From Arboricoccus pini (GTDB taxonomy: Bacteria > Pseudomonadota > Alphaproteobacteria > Geminicoccales > Geminicoccaceae), in contig NZ_FYEH01000009.1 in NCBI RefSeq assembly GCF_900187945.1, forward strand, positions 1 to 64,000: a stretch of 64,000 bases of DNA. Direction: 5' to 3'. Within the stretch, counting starts at the first letter, position 1, and the number at the start of each line of letters is the position of its first letter. A program made the position numbers and the translations under genes. Positions 33,973-43,500 of this stretch are shown here, piece by piece. The notes under the pieces were generated by a model that searched no databases, was not told where the DNA came from, and saw only the letters and a list, made by a program, of their open reading frames with translations.

Positions 33973-35069
33973 GCAGCAAGAGCAAGCGTGCCGCATTGAG
34001 CGAGGCGATCTTGGACATCGCGACGCGTACGCTCCCGGGAGACGGCGACAGCAAGACGGCACGTCAGGCTGAGGGCGAGGCGCAAGGCAAGGTTCCGGAA
34101 CGATCCGCCCAAACCAGCATGGGAACCCAGCCACCGGGTGGCGGTATCGTCAGACGCGCGCTCGAAGTGCATCGCGAAGGTCTGGTCGAGAAGATCGCCC
34201 GCTTGGAGCGCGAACTTGGCCAGACCGAAGGCGGCATGCGGCTGGCGGAGCTCGATACCGCCACCATCCGCGAGGTCCTGCCGACCGACCGCCACCCGCG
34301 CGCCTTTGCCGACCCCGCCTTCCGCACCTTGCGCGAGAGCATCGCCCGTAACGGTCAGCAGACGCCCATCGTCGTTCGGCCAGCCAAGGATGGCCGGGCT
34401 GACAGTTACGAAATCGCCGCCGGCCGTCGTCGCCTGGCGGCGTGCCGCGAGCTTGGTCGACCGGTCCTGGCGCGGATCATGCCGCTGGCCGACGACGAGA
34501 TGCTGGGGCTGCAATATCGCGAGAATGCCGAGCGCGCGGATATCAGTCTCTTTGAGCGCGGACGCTGGCTTGCCAGACTTTCTTCTGAACGCTCGCTCAG
34601 CACCCGGCGTCTGGCCGAGTTGTTCGACCTCTCCCAGGCGTCGATCGTCGAATATCTGAAGCTTGGTCGCCTCCCAGACGCGTTGGTTGACGTGCTGGCC
34701 GATCCTCGCGAGCTGACGATTGATCAAAGCCGCCGGTTGCACGCGGCCCTGGCGGGTGGCGAGCCGCCATCCGCTCTGCTCGATGCGCTGGAGACGGCGC
34801 GCGCACGCGGCACGGCGCAACAGATCAGTTTTGCCCTCCAAGCCGTGGCCGGTCGGCCGGCGACGGCCCGCGAAAGCGGCCGCTCCTTGATCCGCGATCG
34901 TGCGGGGCGTCGCTTGGCGACATTGACGCGGAGCGGCAATCAGTGGGTCTTGCGCTGGGCTGCCGGCCTCGACGACGATGCGGTGCGCGCGATTGCCCAG
35001 CGATTGCCCGACCTCTTCGAAGCCTGGGAGCGCAGCAACGGCCGCAGCAAGAGCGCCAAAGGCGAGTGA
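33969..35069 (+). CDS. parB: Partition protein ParB
   Basis: The 366-residue centromere-binding protein has a ParB/Sulfiredoxin-like N-terminal domain (LRESIARNGQQTPIVVRP, AAGRRRLAACRELG, QYRENAERADISLFE, about residues 95-205), then a helix-turn-helix (STRRLAELFDLSQASIVEYLKLG), and a C-terminal dimerisation region of about 100 residues. It overlaps parA by four bases. ParB would load at a parS-like site; no clear 16-base parS palindrome was found in the window, and the inverted repeats before parA are an alternative site. Codon use is as in the neighbouring genes. Confidence 0.95.
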   Translation: MSSKSKRAALSEAILDIATRTLPGDGDSKTARQAEGEAQGKVPERSAQTSMGTQPPGGGIVRRALEVHREGLVEKIARLERELGQTEGGMRLAELDTATIREVLPTDRHPRAFADPAFRTLRESIARNGQQTPIVVRPAKDGRADSYEIAAGRRRLAACRELGRPVLARIMPLADDEMLGLQYRENAERADISLFERGRWLARLSSERSLSTRRLAELFDLSQASIVEYLKLGRLPDALVDVLADPRELTIDQSRRLHAALAGGEPPSALLDALETARARGTAQQISFALQAVAGRPATARESGRSLIRDRAGRRLATLTRSGNQWVLRWAAGLDDDAVRAIAQRLPDLFEAWERSNGRSKSAKGE

Positions 35070-35446
35070 GCCCGGCCAAGCGATGCCGGCCTCGCGATGT
35101 TCGCCTCCTCATCGGGCCGGAATAAGCCTAGGTCAAAGCCGCCCTCTCGATTGTGGGAGCGCCTGTCCGGATTCTTGCGTCCGGCAAGACAAATACTCGT
35201 CGCCGTCCCGGTTTGCACGTGACCTCGGCGTAAGCGGATCGATGGCTGTTCGTTCCCCGAGTTGGCTTCCAGCCCGGCTAGGCAGGCTGGCATTCCATCC
35301 GCGTTGATGGCTATAACGCGCCCGATCCCTTGGGCGCTTCCATATCGATGGGTGATCAATGCATTGTTCACCGACAGCGCAGGGCATAACCGTGACGGCA
35401 ACCATCGGAATAAGGGCACCCACGGCCACCTATCGAGGAGTGCATC
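35070..35446. other. Intergenic stretch between parB and the DUF2332 gene
   Basis: No protein-like frame, RNA gene or strong hairpin could be supported in these 377 bases. A CACGTG palindrome at 35214-35219 was considered as a partition site and rejected. The DUF2332 ribosome-binding site (GAGGAG) lies at the right end. Confidence 0.5.
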
Positions 35447-36511
35447 ATGCTGCCATCTGCATCAGAGCTGCGCCGGGCATTCGAGGTTCAGGCCGATTGG
35501 TGTCGACGCCTGGGCTCGCCTTTTACCGCGAGGATCTGCGATGTGCTGCCGGCGCTCATCGATGAACAAACCCGGTCCGGCAAGCGCCTGATCGCGTGGC
35601 CTGGACGGGTCGATGCCGGCGGCCACTCGCTGCCGCTGCGCATCGCGGGCGCGCTGCACGCACTGGCCAGGCGCCGCGTCGATCCCTCCCTGAATGCTAT
35701 CTACCCGCCCGAGCCTTTGCCCTCTGCTGAGCGGATGACGGAGGCTTTGCACGCGGCCTTGGAGGCCAATGACAGCTTCATCGCCGACTGGCTGGAGCGC
35801 CCACCCCAGACCAATGAGGTCGCCCGGTCGTCGGTACTAATGGCGGCCTTACAAGTGGTTGCCGCTCGCACGGGGCAGGTTATCGACCTCTACGAACTTG
35901 GCAGCAGCGCCGGTCTCAATCTGCTCCTCGATCGCTACGCCCACCAACTGGGCGGCAGCCAGCTTGGCGATCCGACCTCCCCTTTGTGTCTCAAGCCAGA
36001 TTGGGAGGGCCCGCCGCCTCCGGCGGCCGATGTTCGCATCGTCAGCCGCCAGGGCGTCGACAAGGATCCCTTGGACGTTCGGTCCGCGATGGACCGCGAG
36101 CGCTTGCAGGCCTATGTCTGGGCCGATCAGTGCCAGCGCCTGGAACGGCTTAGCTTGGCCCTTGGTATCGCGCAGGCCGATCCCCCTTCGATTACGAAGG
36201 CCGATGCAGGCCATTGGGCTATGAGTCAATTCAGCGCGGCACCCAAGTCTGGTGTCACGCGGGTCCTCATGCACAGCATCACCTGGCAATATTTCCCTCC
36301 ACAGACCGTAACCCTGCTGGAGGCCGCCATCGCCCGCGCAGCGGCCGCAGCCGGCCCTGACAGCCATTTTGCCTGGATTCGTTACGAGGCCGATGCGGCC
36401 TTGCACGGCCGCCCGAGCCTGCGTCTCAAGCTCTGGCCCGATGGCGGCGATGAGCTGCTGGCGGAAGCAGCCGCACATGGCACGCCGGTCAAATGGCAGG
36501 CGTCTGTCTGA
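35447..36511 (+). CDS. DUF2332 domain-containing protein
   Basis: The 354-residue protein spans the DUF2332 family. It begins with FEVQADWCRRLGSPFTARI and has the family's LYELGSSAGLNLLLDRY segment near residue 150, which resembles a methyltransferase-like glycine loop (ELGSSAGLN); later segments include VLMHSITWQYFPP. The family has no established biochemical role, although the ELGxSAGLN motif has led to suggestions of a SAM-dependent or nucleotide-binding fold; I regard that as unproven. The ATG at 35447 has GAGGAG seven bases upstream. It stands as a single gene between parB and the convergent coaA, 24 bases away. Confidence 0.85.
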   Translation: MLPSASELRRAFEVQADWCRRLGSPFTARICDVLPALIDEQTRSGKRLIAWPGRVDAGGHSLPLRIAGALHALARRRVDPSLNAIYPPEPLPSAERMTEALHAALEANDSFIADWLERPPQTNEVARSSVLMAALQVVAARTGQVIDLYELGSSAGLNLLLDRYAHQLGGSQLGDPTSPLCLKPDWEGPPPPAADVRIVSRQGVDKDPLDVRSAMDRERLQAYVWADQCQRLERLSLALGIAQADPPSITKADAGHWAMSQFSAAPKSGVTRVLMHSITWQYFPPQTVTLLEAAIARAAAAAGPDSHFAWIRYEADAALHGRPSLRLKLWPDGGDELLAEAAAHGTPVKWQASV

Positions 36512-36534
36512 ATCGCCAGGTTCAGAGAAATTGC

Positions 36535-37470
36535 TTAAACATTGCGGAGCCGTACGGTGTCGATCGTGTGCGTGGCACCTTTTTGCAGGATCAGACGTGC
36601 TCGCTCGCGCGTGGGCAGAATGTTTTGCACCAGATTAGGCAGATTGATCCGTTGCCAGATGCCACGTGCACGCGCCCTGGCGTCCGGCTCGGGCAGATCG
36701 CGCAGGGCATGGAAATAGGAGGAGGGGTCCTGGAAGGCGCTGCGTTGCAGGAGGAGAAATCGCTCAATGAACCAATGCTCGATATCCTCGGTCCGGGCGT
36801 CCAGATAGATCGAGAAATCGAAAAAATCGGATGCGACGACCGAAGCTGAGGGTATCGTTTGCAGGACGTTCAGGCCCTCGAAGACGAGAATGTCAGGCCG
36901 ATCCACGATATCGACCCGATCGGGAACGATATCGTAGATCTTGTGCGAATAGATCGGGACCCTGAGATTGGGCTCACCGGCCTTCAGCGCCGCCAGGAAG
37001 GCCAGCATGCGCCTTTGATCATAGCTCTCCGGGAAGCCCTTGCGTTCCATCAGCCCGCGCGCCTGGAGAACGGCCGTCGGCAGAAGAAACCCGTCTGTCG
37101 TAATCAGATCGACTCTGGGATGGGTCGGCCAGCGTGCGAGTACAGCGCGCAGGAGGCGGGCAAAAGTGCTCTTGCCTACCCCGACGCTGCCGGCAATGCC
37201 GATGACGTAGGGGGCGGGCGGGACCGGCGTGCCGAGGAAATTCGCGAGTACCGTCGCGTGCAGGCCGCGTGCTGCCTGGATATGCAGGTTGAGGAGGCGC
37301 GCCAGCGGCAGATAAACGTCCTCAACGTCGGCCATCGAGATCGGTTCGTTCAGACCGCGCAGCTTCTCAAGTTCGGCGTCCTGCAAGGGGAGGGGGGTGT
37401 TGGCGCGCAGCTTTGACCATGCCTCGCGCGGGAACGCGATATAGCCATCGCGATCGATCGTCCCATCCAT
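36535..37470 (-). CDS. coaA: Type I pantothenate kinase
   Basis: The protein catalyses the first step of coenzyme A synthesis, ATP-dependent phosphorylation of pantothenate. It has 311 residues, the usual length. The P-loop [12 protein letters not shown] is at 91-102; [16 protein letters not shown] and [16 protein letters not shown] are CoaA signatures; [11 protein letters not shown] and [10 protein letters not shown] follow. The ATG at 37470 and the C-terminal [15 protein letters not shown] are typical. This is normally an essential chromosomal gene, so finding it about 1.5 kb beyond parB on a RepA/ParAB replicon is notable. A second copy or another pantothenate kinase type elsewhere in the genome cannot be excluded. 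Confidence 0.95.
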   Translation of the reverse strand: MDGTIDRDGYIAFPREAWSKLRANTPLPLQDAELEKLRGLNEPISMADVEDVYLPLARLLNLHIQAARGLHATVLANFLGTPVPPAPYVIGIAGSVGVGKSTFARLLRAVLARWPTHPRVDLITTDGFLLPTAVLQARGLMERKGFPESYDQRRMLAFLAALKAGEPNLRVPIYSHKIYDIVPDRVDIVDRPDILVFEGLNVLQTIPSASVVASDFFDFSIYLDARTEDIEHWFIERFLLLQRSAFQDPSSYFHALRDLPEPDARARARGIWQRINLPNLVQNILPTRERARLILQKGATHTIDTVRLRNV

Positions 37471-37506
37471 TGTCGCCCTCCCACCTGCCGTGTCGTCGAG
37501 CGGTCT

Positions 37507-39558
37507 TCAGCCTTCCTGGTCCTCCAAGACGCTTCGCACGCGGTCCGTCAAGGCACTCATGGTGAAGGGCTTGGGCAGCAACGAGACATGCGCACCGAGC
37601 GGCTTATCCGCCTGCTCGACCTCGTGGGCGAAGCCCGTCATGAGGATGACGGGCAGGTCGGGCCTGAGCGGTCGCATCGCTTCGACCATCTTGCGGCCGG
37701 TCAGGCCCGGTAGGCCGATGTCGCTCAAGAGAAGATCGATGCGTCTGGAGGAACGCAGTACCTTCAGGCCCTGGAGACCGTCATCCGCCGCCACCACATT
37801 ATGACCCATTTCGTCCAGCATCGTGGTGACGAGTTCGCGTACCAGCGGCTCGTCCTCGACGACAAGGACGACCTTTCGCTCGGCGGCCCGATCGACATCC
37901 TCGTCACGATCCACGGGCTCAAGTGGCTCGGCCGGCCCCAGGTGGCGAGGTAACCAAATCGTCGCCGTCGTCCCTTTCCCGGGCGTGCTCTCAAGCGTCA
38001 CGCGGCCGAGCGACTGGTGCGCAAAGCCGTGGATCATCGAAAGACCGAGGCCCGTGCCATGCCCAATGGGCTTGGTCGTGAAGAAGGGCTCGAAGGCGCG
38101 CTCGACCGTCTCCTGCTCCATGCCGATCCCGGTATCGGTCACGGCAATGGCGATCTGCTCGTCATCACTGTCAGCCTTCGCCGCACTGTTGCGCGTGGAG
38201 ATCGTGAGGCTGCCGCCCCCCCGCATTGCATCCCTGGCATTGACGGCCAGATTGATCAGGGCGGCCTCCAGCTGATGCGGATCGCAGAACGTCGTCCATA
38301 GGGCCGGATCAAGATCGAGTTTGAGCTCGATCTCTGCATCGATCGTTCCCTGGATCAGCTGCAGCGCGTTGCGAATCAAGGCGTTGGCATCGACGGCTCG
38401 AGGGTCCAGCGGCTGACGGCGGGCAAAGGCCAGCAAACGATGGGTCAGGCTGGCGGCACGGTCCGTCGCCGACAGCGCGTGATCGACCAGCTGAACCACT
38501 TCCTCGGTACGGCCCTGGAGATGCCGGCGACGGATAAGATAGAGGGCACCCCCGATCGCCTGCAGGAGATTGTTGAAGTCGTGCGCGATCCCGCCGGTGA
38601 GCTGCCCCACGGCTTCAAGCTTCTGGGCCTGGAACAATTGCTCGCGGGCCTCATCCAATGCCCGCTGCGCCTCGCGCCGCTCCGTGATGTCGCGCGTGAT
38701 CTTGGTAAAGCCCAGCAGCTGATTATTCTCGTCATGGATCGGCTGCAGGACGACCGAGGCCCAAAAGCAGCTGCCATCCTTGCGCACCCGCCAACCCTCA
38801 TGGACAAATCGGCCGCGTTCGATCGCGGTCTTGAGTGCCCATTCGGGCAACCCCGCCGCCTGGGCCTCGGGCGGGTAAAAGGTGCGAAAATGTTTGCCGA
38901 TCACCTCGCGCGCTGTATAGCCCTTGATGCGCTCCGCGCCGGTGTTCCAATTGGCGATCAGCCCGTCGGGCTCGAGCATCATGATGGCGTAGTCGCTCAC
39001 CTCCTCGATGAAGATGGCAAAGCGCTGTTCGAGTTCGGCGCGCCCGGCCTGTACCGCCTTGCGCTCGCGCATCACGGCCTCGAGTTCCGCTGTCCGCGCG
39101 GCTATTCGCTCCTCGAATGTGGCGGTCATCTCCCTCAGGGCCGTGTCCGCCTCGCGGCGATCGGTAATATCCTCCGCGGCGCCATACCAGCGAACCACCC
39201 GTCCCTCGGCATCGTAGCGTGGCTGCGCGCGTGTACGCATCCAGCGGTACGCGCCGGCCTTAAGGCGGGCGCGAAATTCGATGCCATCCCCCTGGTCGGC
39301 GCGTAGGGCCGCCTCACGGGCTTCTATGACCCCGGCCAAGTCGTCGGGGTGTATCAGTTGCTGCCATCCGTCGCCTAAGAGTTGGTCGCGGTCCAGCCCT
39401 GTGAGGGTCGTCAGGCGCTCGGGAACGTCGATGAGTCGTCCCTTTGCATCGGCAACCCAATGCATCGCCGGTGAAAGCTCGACCGTTGCCCTATATTTTT
39501 CCTCCAGGTCCAGGGCAGCCTGGCGCAATTGCGCTGACGTCGCCTCCTCGTCCATCAT
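37507..39558 (-). CDS. Hybrid sensor histidine kinase, PAS-PAS-HisKA-HATPase-receiver
   Basis: From the ATG at 39558 the protein has 683 residues. It has two PAS domains (about 25-135 and 185-300, the latter with PDGLIANWNTGAERIKGY and PAC end ITRDITERREAQ) and no membrane segments, so it is a cytoplasmic sensor. The phosphoacceptor is about H326 in GIAHDFNNLLQAI, the N-box about N440 in NLAVNARDAM, then VTDTGIGM and GTGLGLSMI. The C-terminal receiver has its phosphoacceptor about D613 in LLSDIGLPG and ends with LLPKPF. The start overlaps the LysR stop codon (ATGATG), so both genes are translationally coupled. The frame is open upstream, but that part lies inside the LysR gene. The signal and output are unknown. 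Confidence 0.92.
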   Translation of the reverse strand: MMDEEATSAQLRQAALDLEEKYRATVELSPAMHWVADAKGRLIDVPERLTTLTGLDRDQLLGDGWQQLIHPDDLAGVIEAREAALRADQGDGIEFRARLKAGAYRWMRTRAQPRYDAEGRVVRWYGAAEDITDRREADTALREMTATFEERIAARTAELEAVMRERKAVQAGRAELEQRFAIFIEEVSDYAIMMLEPDGLIANWNTGAERIKGYTAREVIGKHFRTFYPPEAQAAGLPEWALKTAIERGRFVHEGWRVRKDGSCFWASVVLQPIHDENNQLLGFTKITRDITERREAQRALDEAREQLFQAQKLEAVGQLTGGIAHDFNNLLQAIGGALYLIRRRHLQGRTEEVVQLVDHALSATDRAASLTHRLLAFARRQPLDPRAVDANALIRNALQLIQGTIDAEIELKLDLDPALWTTFCDPHQLEAALINLAVNARDAMRGGGSLTISTRNSAAKADSDDEQIAIAVTDTGIGMEQETVERAFEPFFTTKPIGHGTGLGLSMIHGFAHQSLGRVTLESTPGKGTTATIWLPRHLGPAEPLEPVDRDEDVDRAAERKVVLVVEDEPLVRELVTTMLDEMGHNVVAADDGLQGLKVLRSSRRIDLLLSDIGLPGLTGRKMVEAMRPLRPDLPVILMTGFAHEVEQADKPLGAHVSLLPKPFTMSALTDRVRSVLEDQEG

Positions 39559-40493
39559 GCGCGCGCTTCCAGCGCGCAGCTGGCCGTCGACGGTTCGGCC
39601 GATCCCGTCGCCTCGAGGATCGGCCGCATCTCCTGGAAGAGCCGGACGAGTGCATCGATGACGGCACGGATGCGGGGCAGGTCGCGCAGGTCGCGATGCA
39701 CGAGAAGCCATTGGTCGACTATGATCTCGGGCAGCGGCGCGCCCAGGCGTTGCAGATGCGGGTCGTCGTCGCCCAGACAGCAGGGCAGCAGGCTAAGCCC
39801 TGCGCCAGCCCGCACCGATTCCTGCAGAATCAGCCAGTTATTCACCCGAACTGACGGACGCTCGCCGCCGAGCAGTGAGATGATCCAGCCGTGGCCCGGC
39901 ATATAAGAGTGGTCATCGTCGAAGCCGCACCAGGGCAGCGTACGGAGATTGTCGAGCGATCGATCGTCGACCTGCAGGCTGGCGGCGGCGTAGATGCCGT
40001 AGGCAACCTTCCCCACGCGACGTGTCATGAGGCTGCCTGTATCTGGCACCTGTTCGCGGATCAGAAGATCCGCCTCGCGACGGGATAGATTGGCCAGAAG
40101 GTGACTGGCGACCAGTTCGAACTCGATATGCGCCAAGTCGCGACGCAACCGGGGGAGATGACGGGCGAGGAACGTGGTCATCGCCTCACTGGCCGAGATG
40201 CGCACCGTGCCACGGGCGGTATCGGCAAGGCCGGCGCTCCGGCGGTGGATCGATTCCGCGGCGCGCTCCATGGCCTCGGCGTCCGCCAACAACTCGACGC
40301 CAGCGACTGTCGGTACGAAACGATCGGGCAATCGATCGAACAGCCGCGCGCGCACGGAGGCTTCCAGCACCTTGATCCGCCGCGCGATCGTCGGATGGCT
40401 GACATCCAGTTTACGTGCCGCACCGGTCAAGCTGCCCTCGCGCGCCAGGGTCAAGAACGTGCGCAGATCGTCCCAATCGATGTTAGTGGCCAT
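39555..40493 (-). CDS. LysR-family transcriptional regulator
   Basis: The 312-residue protein has an N-terminal winged helix-turn-helix (LRTFLTLAREGSLTGAARKL, then DVSHPTIARRIKVLE) at residues 10-68 and a substrate-binding-like effector domain from about residue 95 (GTVRISASEAMTTFLARHLP). It is closest in style to LysR proteins with compact effector domains that act as local activators or repressors. Its ATG at 40493 faces the fused ABC transporter gene across a very short divergent gap, so it is a likely regulator of that gene. Its stop codon overlaps the start of the histidine kinase gene, an unusual coupling of a one-component and a two-component regulator. Confidence 0.92.
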   Translation of the reverse strand: MATNIDWDDLRTFLTLAREGSLTGAARKLDVSHPTIARRIKVLEASVRARLFDRLPDRFVPTVAGVELLADAEAMERAAESIHRRSAGLADTARGTVRISASEAMTTFLARHLPRLRRDLAHIEFELVASHLLANLSRREADLLIREQVPDTGSLMTRRVGKVAYGIYAAASLQVDDRSLDNLRTLPWCGFDDDHSYMPGHGWIISLLGGERPSVRVNNWLILQESVRAGAGLSLLPCCLGDDDPHLQRLGAPLPEIIVDQWLLVHRDLRDLPRIRAVIDALVRLFQEMRPILEATGSAEPSTASCALEARA

Positions 40494-40517
40494 CCATCGT
40501 CCCGCGTCTGAACATTC

Positions 40518-43500
40518 ATGAACGGCCTATCTGAAGATATTTGGAGTGGCGTTCATTTTCGTACAGCATACGCTTTAGCCGCGAGCAATCCAATGACGAA
40601 AGCGGCCGGGGCCATGCATATTGAACCTAGATTATGGCAACTTACGCGTGGCGTGCGTGGTCGGATAGCACTTGGCACCTTGCTTGGCCTTACCGGCGTG
40701 GCGCTGGGCATTTTAAGGCTGGCCCTCCTGGGCTGGATGATCGGCCAGGCCTTTGCCGGCAAGCCCTTCCTCGACCTTTTGTCGACCGCTGCTGCCATCG
40801 TCAGCTTAATTTTCGCGCGCGCGTTATTCGAGCACTGGAGAACGATGACCGCCCACCGGACGGCCGCGATCGTGCAGGCGAAGCTGCGCCGGCAGATTTT
40901 CGACAAGGTCATGGAGCTTGGCCCAGGGGGAAGCGGCCGGGTCAGGTCCGGGACGCTGACGCTCTCGCTTATCGACGGCGTGGACCGCCTCGAAACCTAT
41001 TTTGGCCAGTTCCTGCCGCAGTTCCTGATCTCCCTGCTGACACCGGCTATCATCTTCATCGGCATGGCCTTTGTCGATTTGCCGGTTGCCTTCGTCATGC
41101 TGGGCTTCTCCCTTCTGGCTCTCCTCGCACCTGCTCTCTGGCACAAGGCGGATACGCGAAACGCGCTGGCTTTGATGGATAGCCATGGGCGGTTTGCCTC
41201 CGAGTTCCTCGATGCCATCCAGGGGTTGGTTACCCTCAAGGCATTCGGCCAGAGCACAGCCAGGGCCGAACAGCTGGAGCGCCATTCCAGGGAGCTCTAC
41301 AAGACGACGATGCGTGTCGTCGCTACCAACGTCGCAGCCCGGGGTATCACCGACAGTGCGATCGCCTGCGGCGCCGCAGCGGCCCTGGCGCTAGGTGCCT
41401 GGAGGGTAGGAGAGGGGAGCATGAGCCTTGCCGCGCTCCTCATCATACTCATGCTGGGCGTTGAGGTCTTCCGTCCGATGCGCGAACTTCGCACCGTACT
41501 CCACCAGGGCATGATCGGTCTTTCGGCCGCCCAGGGCATCTTCGCTCTCCTCGATCTGCGAGCACCGATCGTCGAGAGTCCCGAGGATGGAGGCCTCCCT
41601 ACGAGTCTCGAGCCCTCAGTGCACTTCCAAGATGTCCGCTTTTGCTATCCGGGCACACGACGCGTCATCCACGAGAAACTCGACTTCAAGGTGGCACCGG
41701 GCGAGCGGGTCGGGCTTGTCGGGCCGTCCGGCGGTGGCAAGTCTTCCATCGTCCGGTTGCTCTTGCGCCTCTACGACCCGGATGGCGGGGCCGTGCTCGT
41801 CGGTGGCAAGGACCTCCGAACCCTGCCGCGTGCGGAATTCCGTCGTATGGTGGCGGTCGTCAACCAGGACACATTCCTCTTCCATGGTACGTTACGTGAC
41901 AATCTCCTCCTTGGCCGACCGCTTGCGAGCGATGCCGAGATCGAGGCCGCCACGCGGGCCGCCAACATCCATGACTTTATCACCTCGCTGCCTCAAGGCT
42001 ACGCGACGCAGATCGGCGAGCGGGGCGTAAAGCTCTCCGGCGGCCAGCGCCAGCGGTTGGCCATCGCCCGTGCCATCCTGCGAGATGCGCCTATCCTCGT
42101 GTTGGACGAGGCCCTCTCGGCGGTCGACGGGCAGAACGAGGCGGTGATTCAGGAAGCATTGGACCGGCTGATGCGCGGCCGCACCGTGCTCGTCCTGGCG
42201 CACCGGCTCTCCAGTGTCATCGGGTGCGATCGCATTCTCGTCCTTAAGGATGGTCGTGTCCGCGAGGAAGGCGATCACGCGACGTTGATGCGGCGTGGCG
42301 GCATCTATGCCGGGCTGATGGCCCAACAAGCTCAAGAGGCGATCCAGACCCAGCCATTGGCGCCCCTGACGCCACCGGACATGATGCGGCCCGAGGCCGG
42401 TCGAACGGCGTCCACCCCAGCGCTCACCGAAGGGATCATCAAGGCCCAGGCCCTGGGCTGGCCGCAGCTCGTCATCGCCCTGATGCGTCTCGTCCTTCCC
42501 TGGAAAGGGCGGGTTCTCGCGACCTTTGTCCTGGGCGTCACCCGCGTTCTAGCCTTCATCGGCGTCGGCGTGCTCTCGGCCTTCACCATTCTGGCACTCA
42601 AGAATGGCCAGCCTTATGCGGGCCTGCTCTGGGCCCTGGCGGTCGTGGCTCCGCTGTCGGGCGTGCTGCACTGGCTGGAATCCTGGATCGCACACGACAT
42701 GGCGTTTCGCCTGCTGGCCGAGATGCGACTTGCCGTGTTCCGAAAGCTCGATGCGCTCGCGCCTGGCTATCTCATGCGCCGGCGGACCGGCGATCTCATG
42801 TCGCTGGTTACGAACGATGTTGAACTGGTCGAGTATTTCTTCGCCCATACGGTGGCCCCGGCCTTCGTCGCTCTTCTCATGCCAACCTTGGTTCTTGCCG
42901 TGCTAGGCTGGGCCAGCCCTTGGTTGGCCCTTGTTCTTCTGCCCTTTCTGCTGGTGGCCGGCCTGTCGCCGCTTTGGGGCCGTCGCCGCATCGACAGGCT
43001 GGGCAGTCTGGCGCGCGAAGCTGGCGGCGAACTCGCCTCGTTCGCTGTCGATTCGATCCAGGGCATGAGCGAGCTGATAGCGTTTCAGCGGGAGACAGCC
43101 CGGGCATCCGAGCTCGATGAACTTACGCGGCACCATATCGCCTTGCGGCTACCTTTCTTTGCCGAACTCTCGCGCCAGCAAGTCTTTCTCGAGGCACTAA
43201 CTGGTCTGGGTGGGCTGGCGATCGTGCTGGTAGGCGCGCAGCTTGCCGCGACGGGCAGCCTCCAGGCCGGCTGGCTGCCACTTCTAACCCTTCTGGCCAT
43301 GGCGGCCTTCCTGCCGATCGCCGAGATCGCCCAGGTTGGACGCCAGTTGGCCGACACCCTGGGTGCCACCCGGCGGCTCTTCGGGCTGGAATCCGAGCCC
43401 GTCATTATCCAGGACGGCCCGGGCGTCCCGTCGCCGCTGGACCATGCGATCTTGCTCAAAGGAGTCAGCTTTTCCTATCCGGGCCAGCATCATCCCGCCC

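Noticed and set aside
35209-35224. CACGTG-centred sequence after parB as a parS site
   Set aside because: Flanks (GTTTG and ACCTC) do not match the TGTTT/AAACA arms of parS and are not symmetric.
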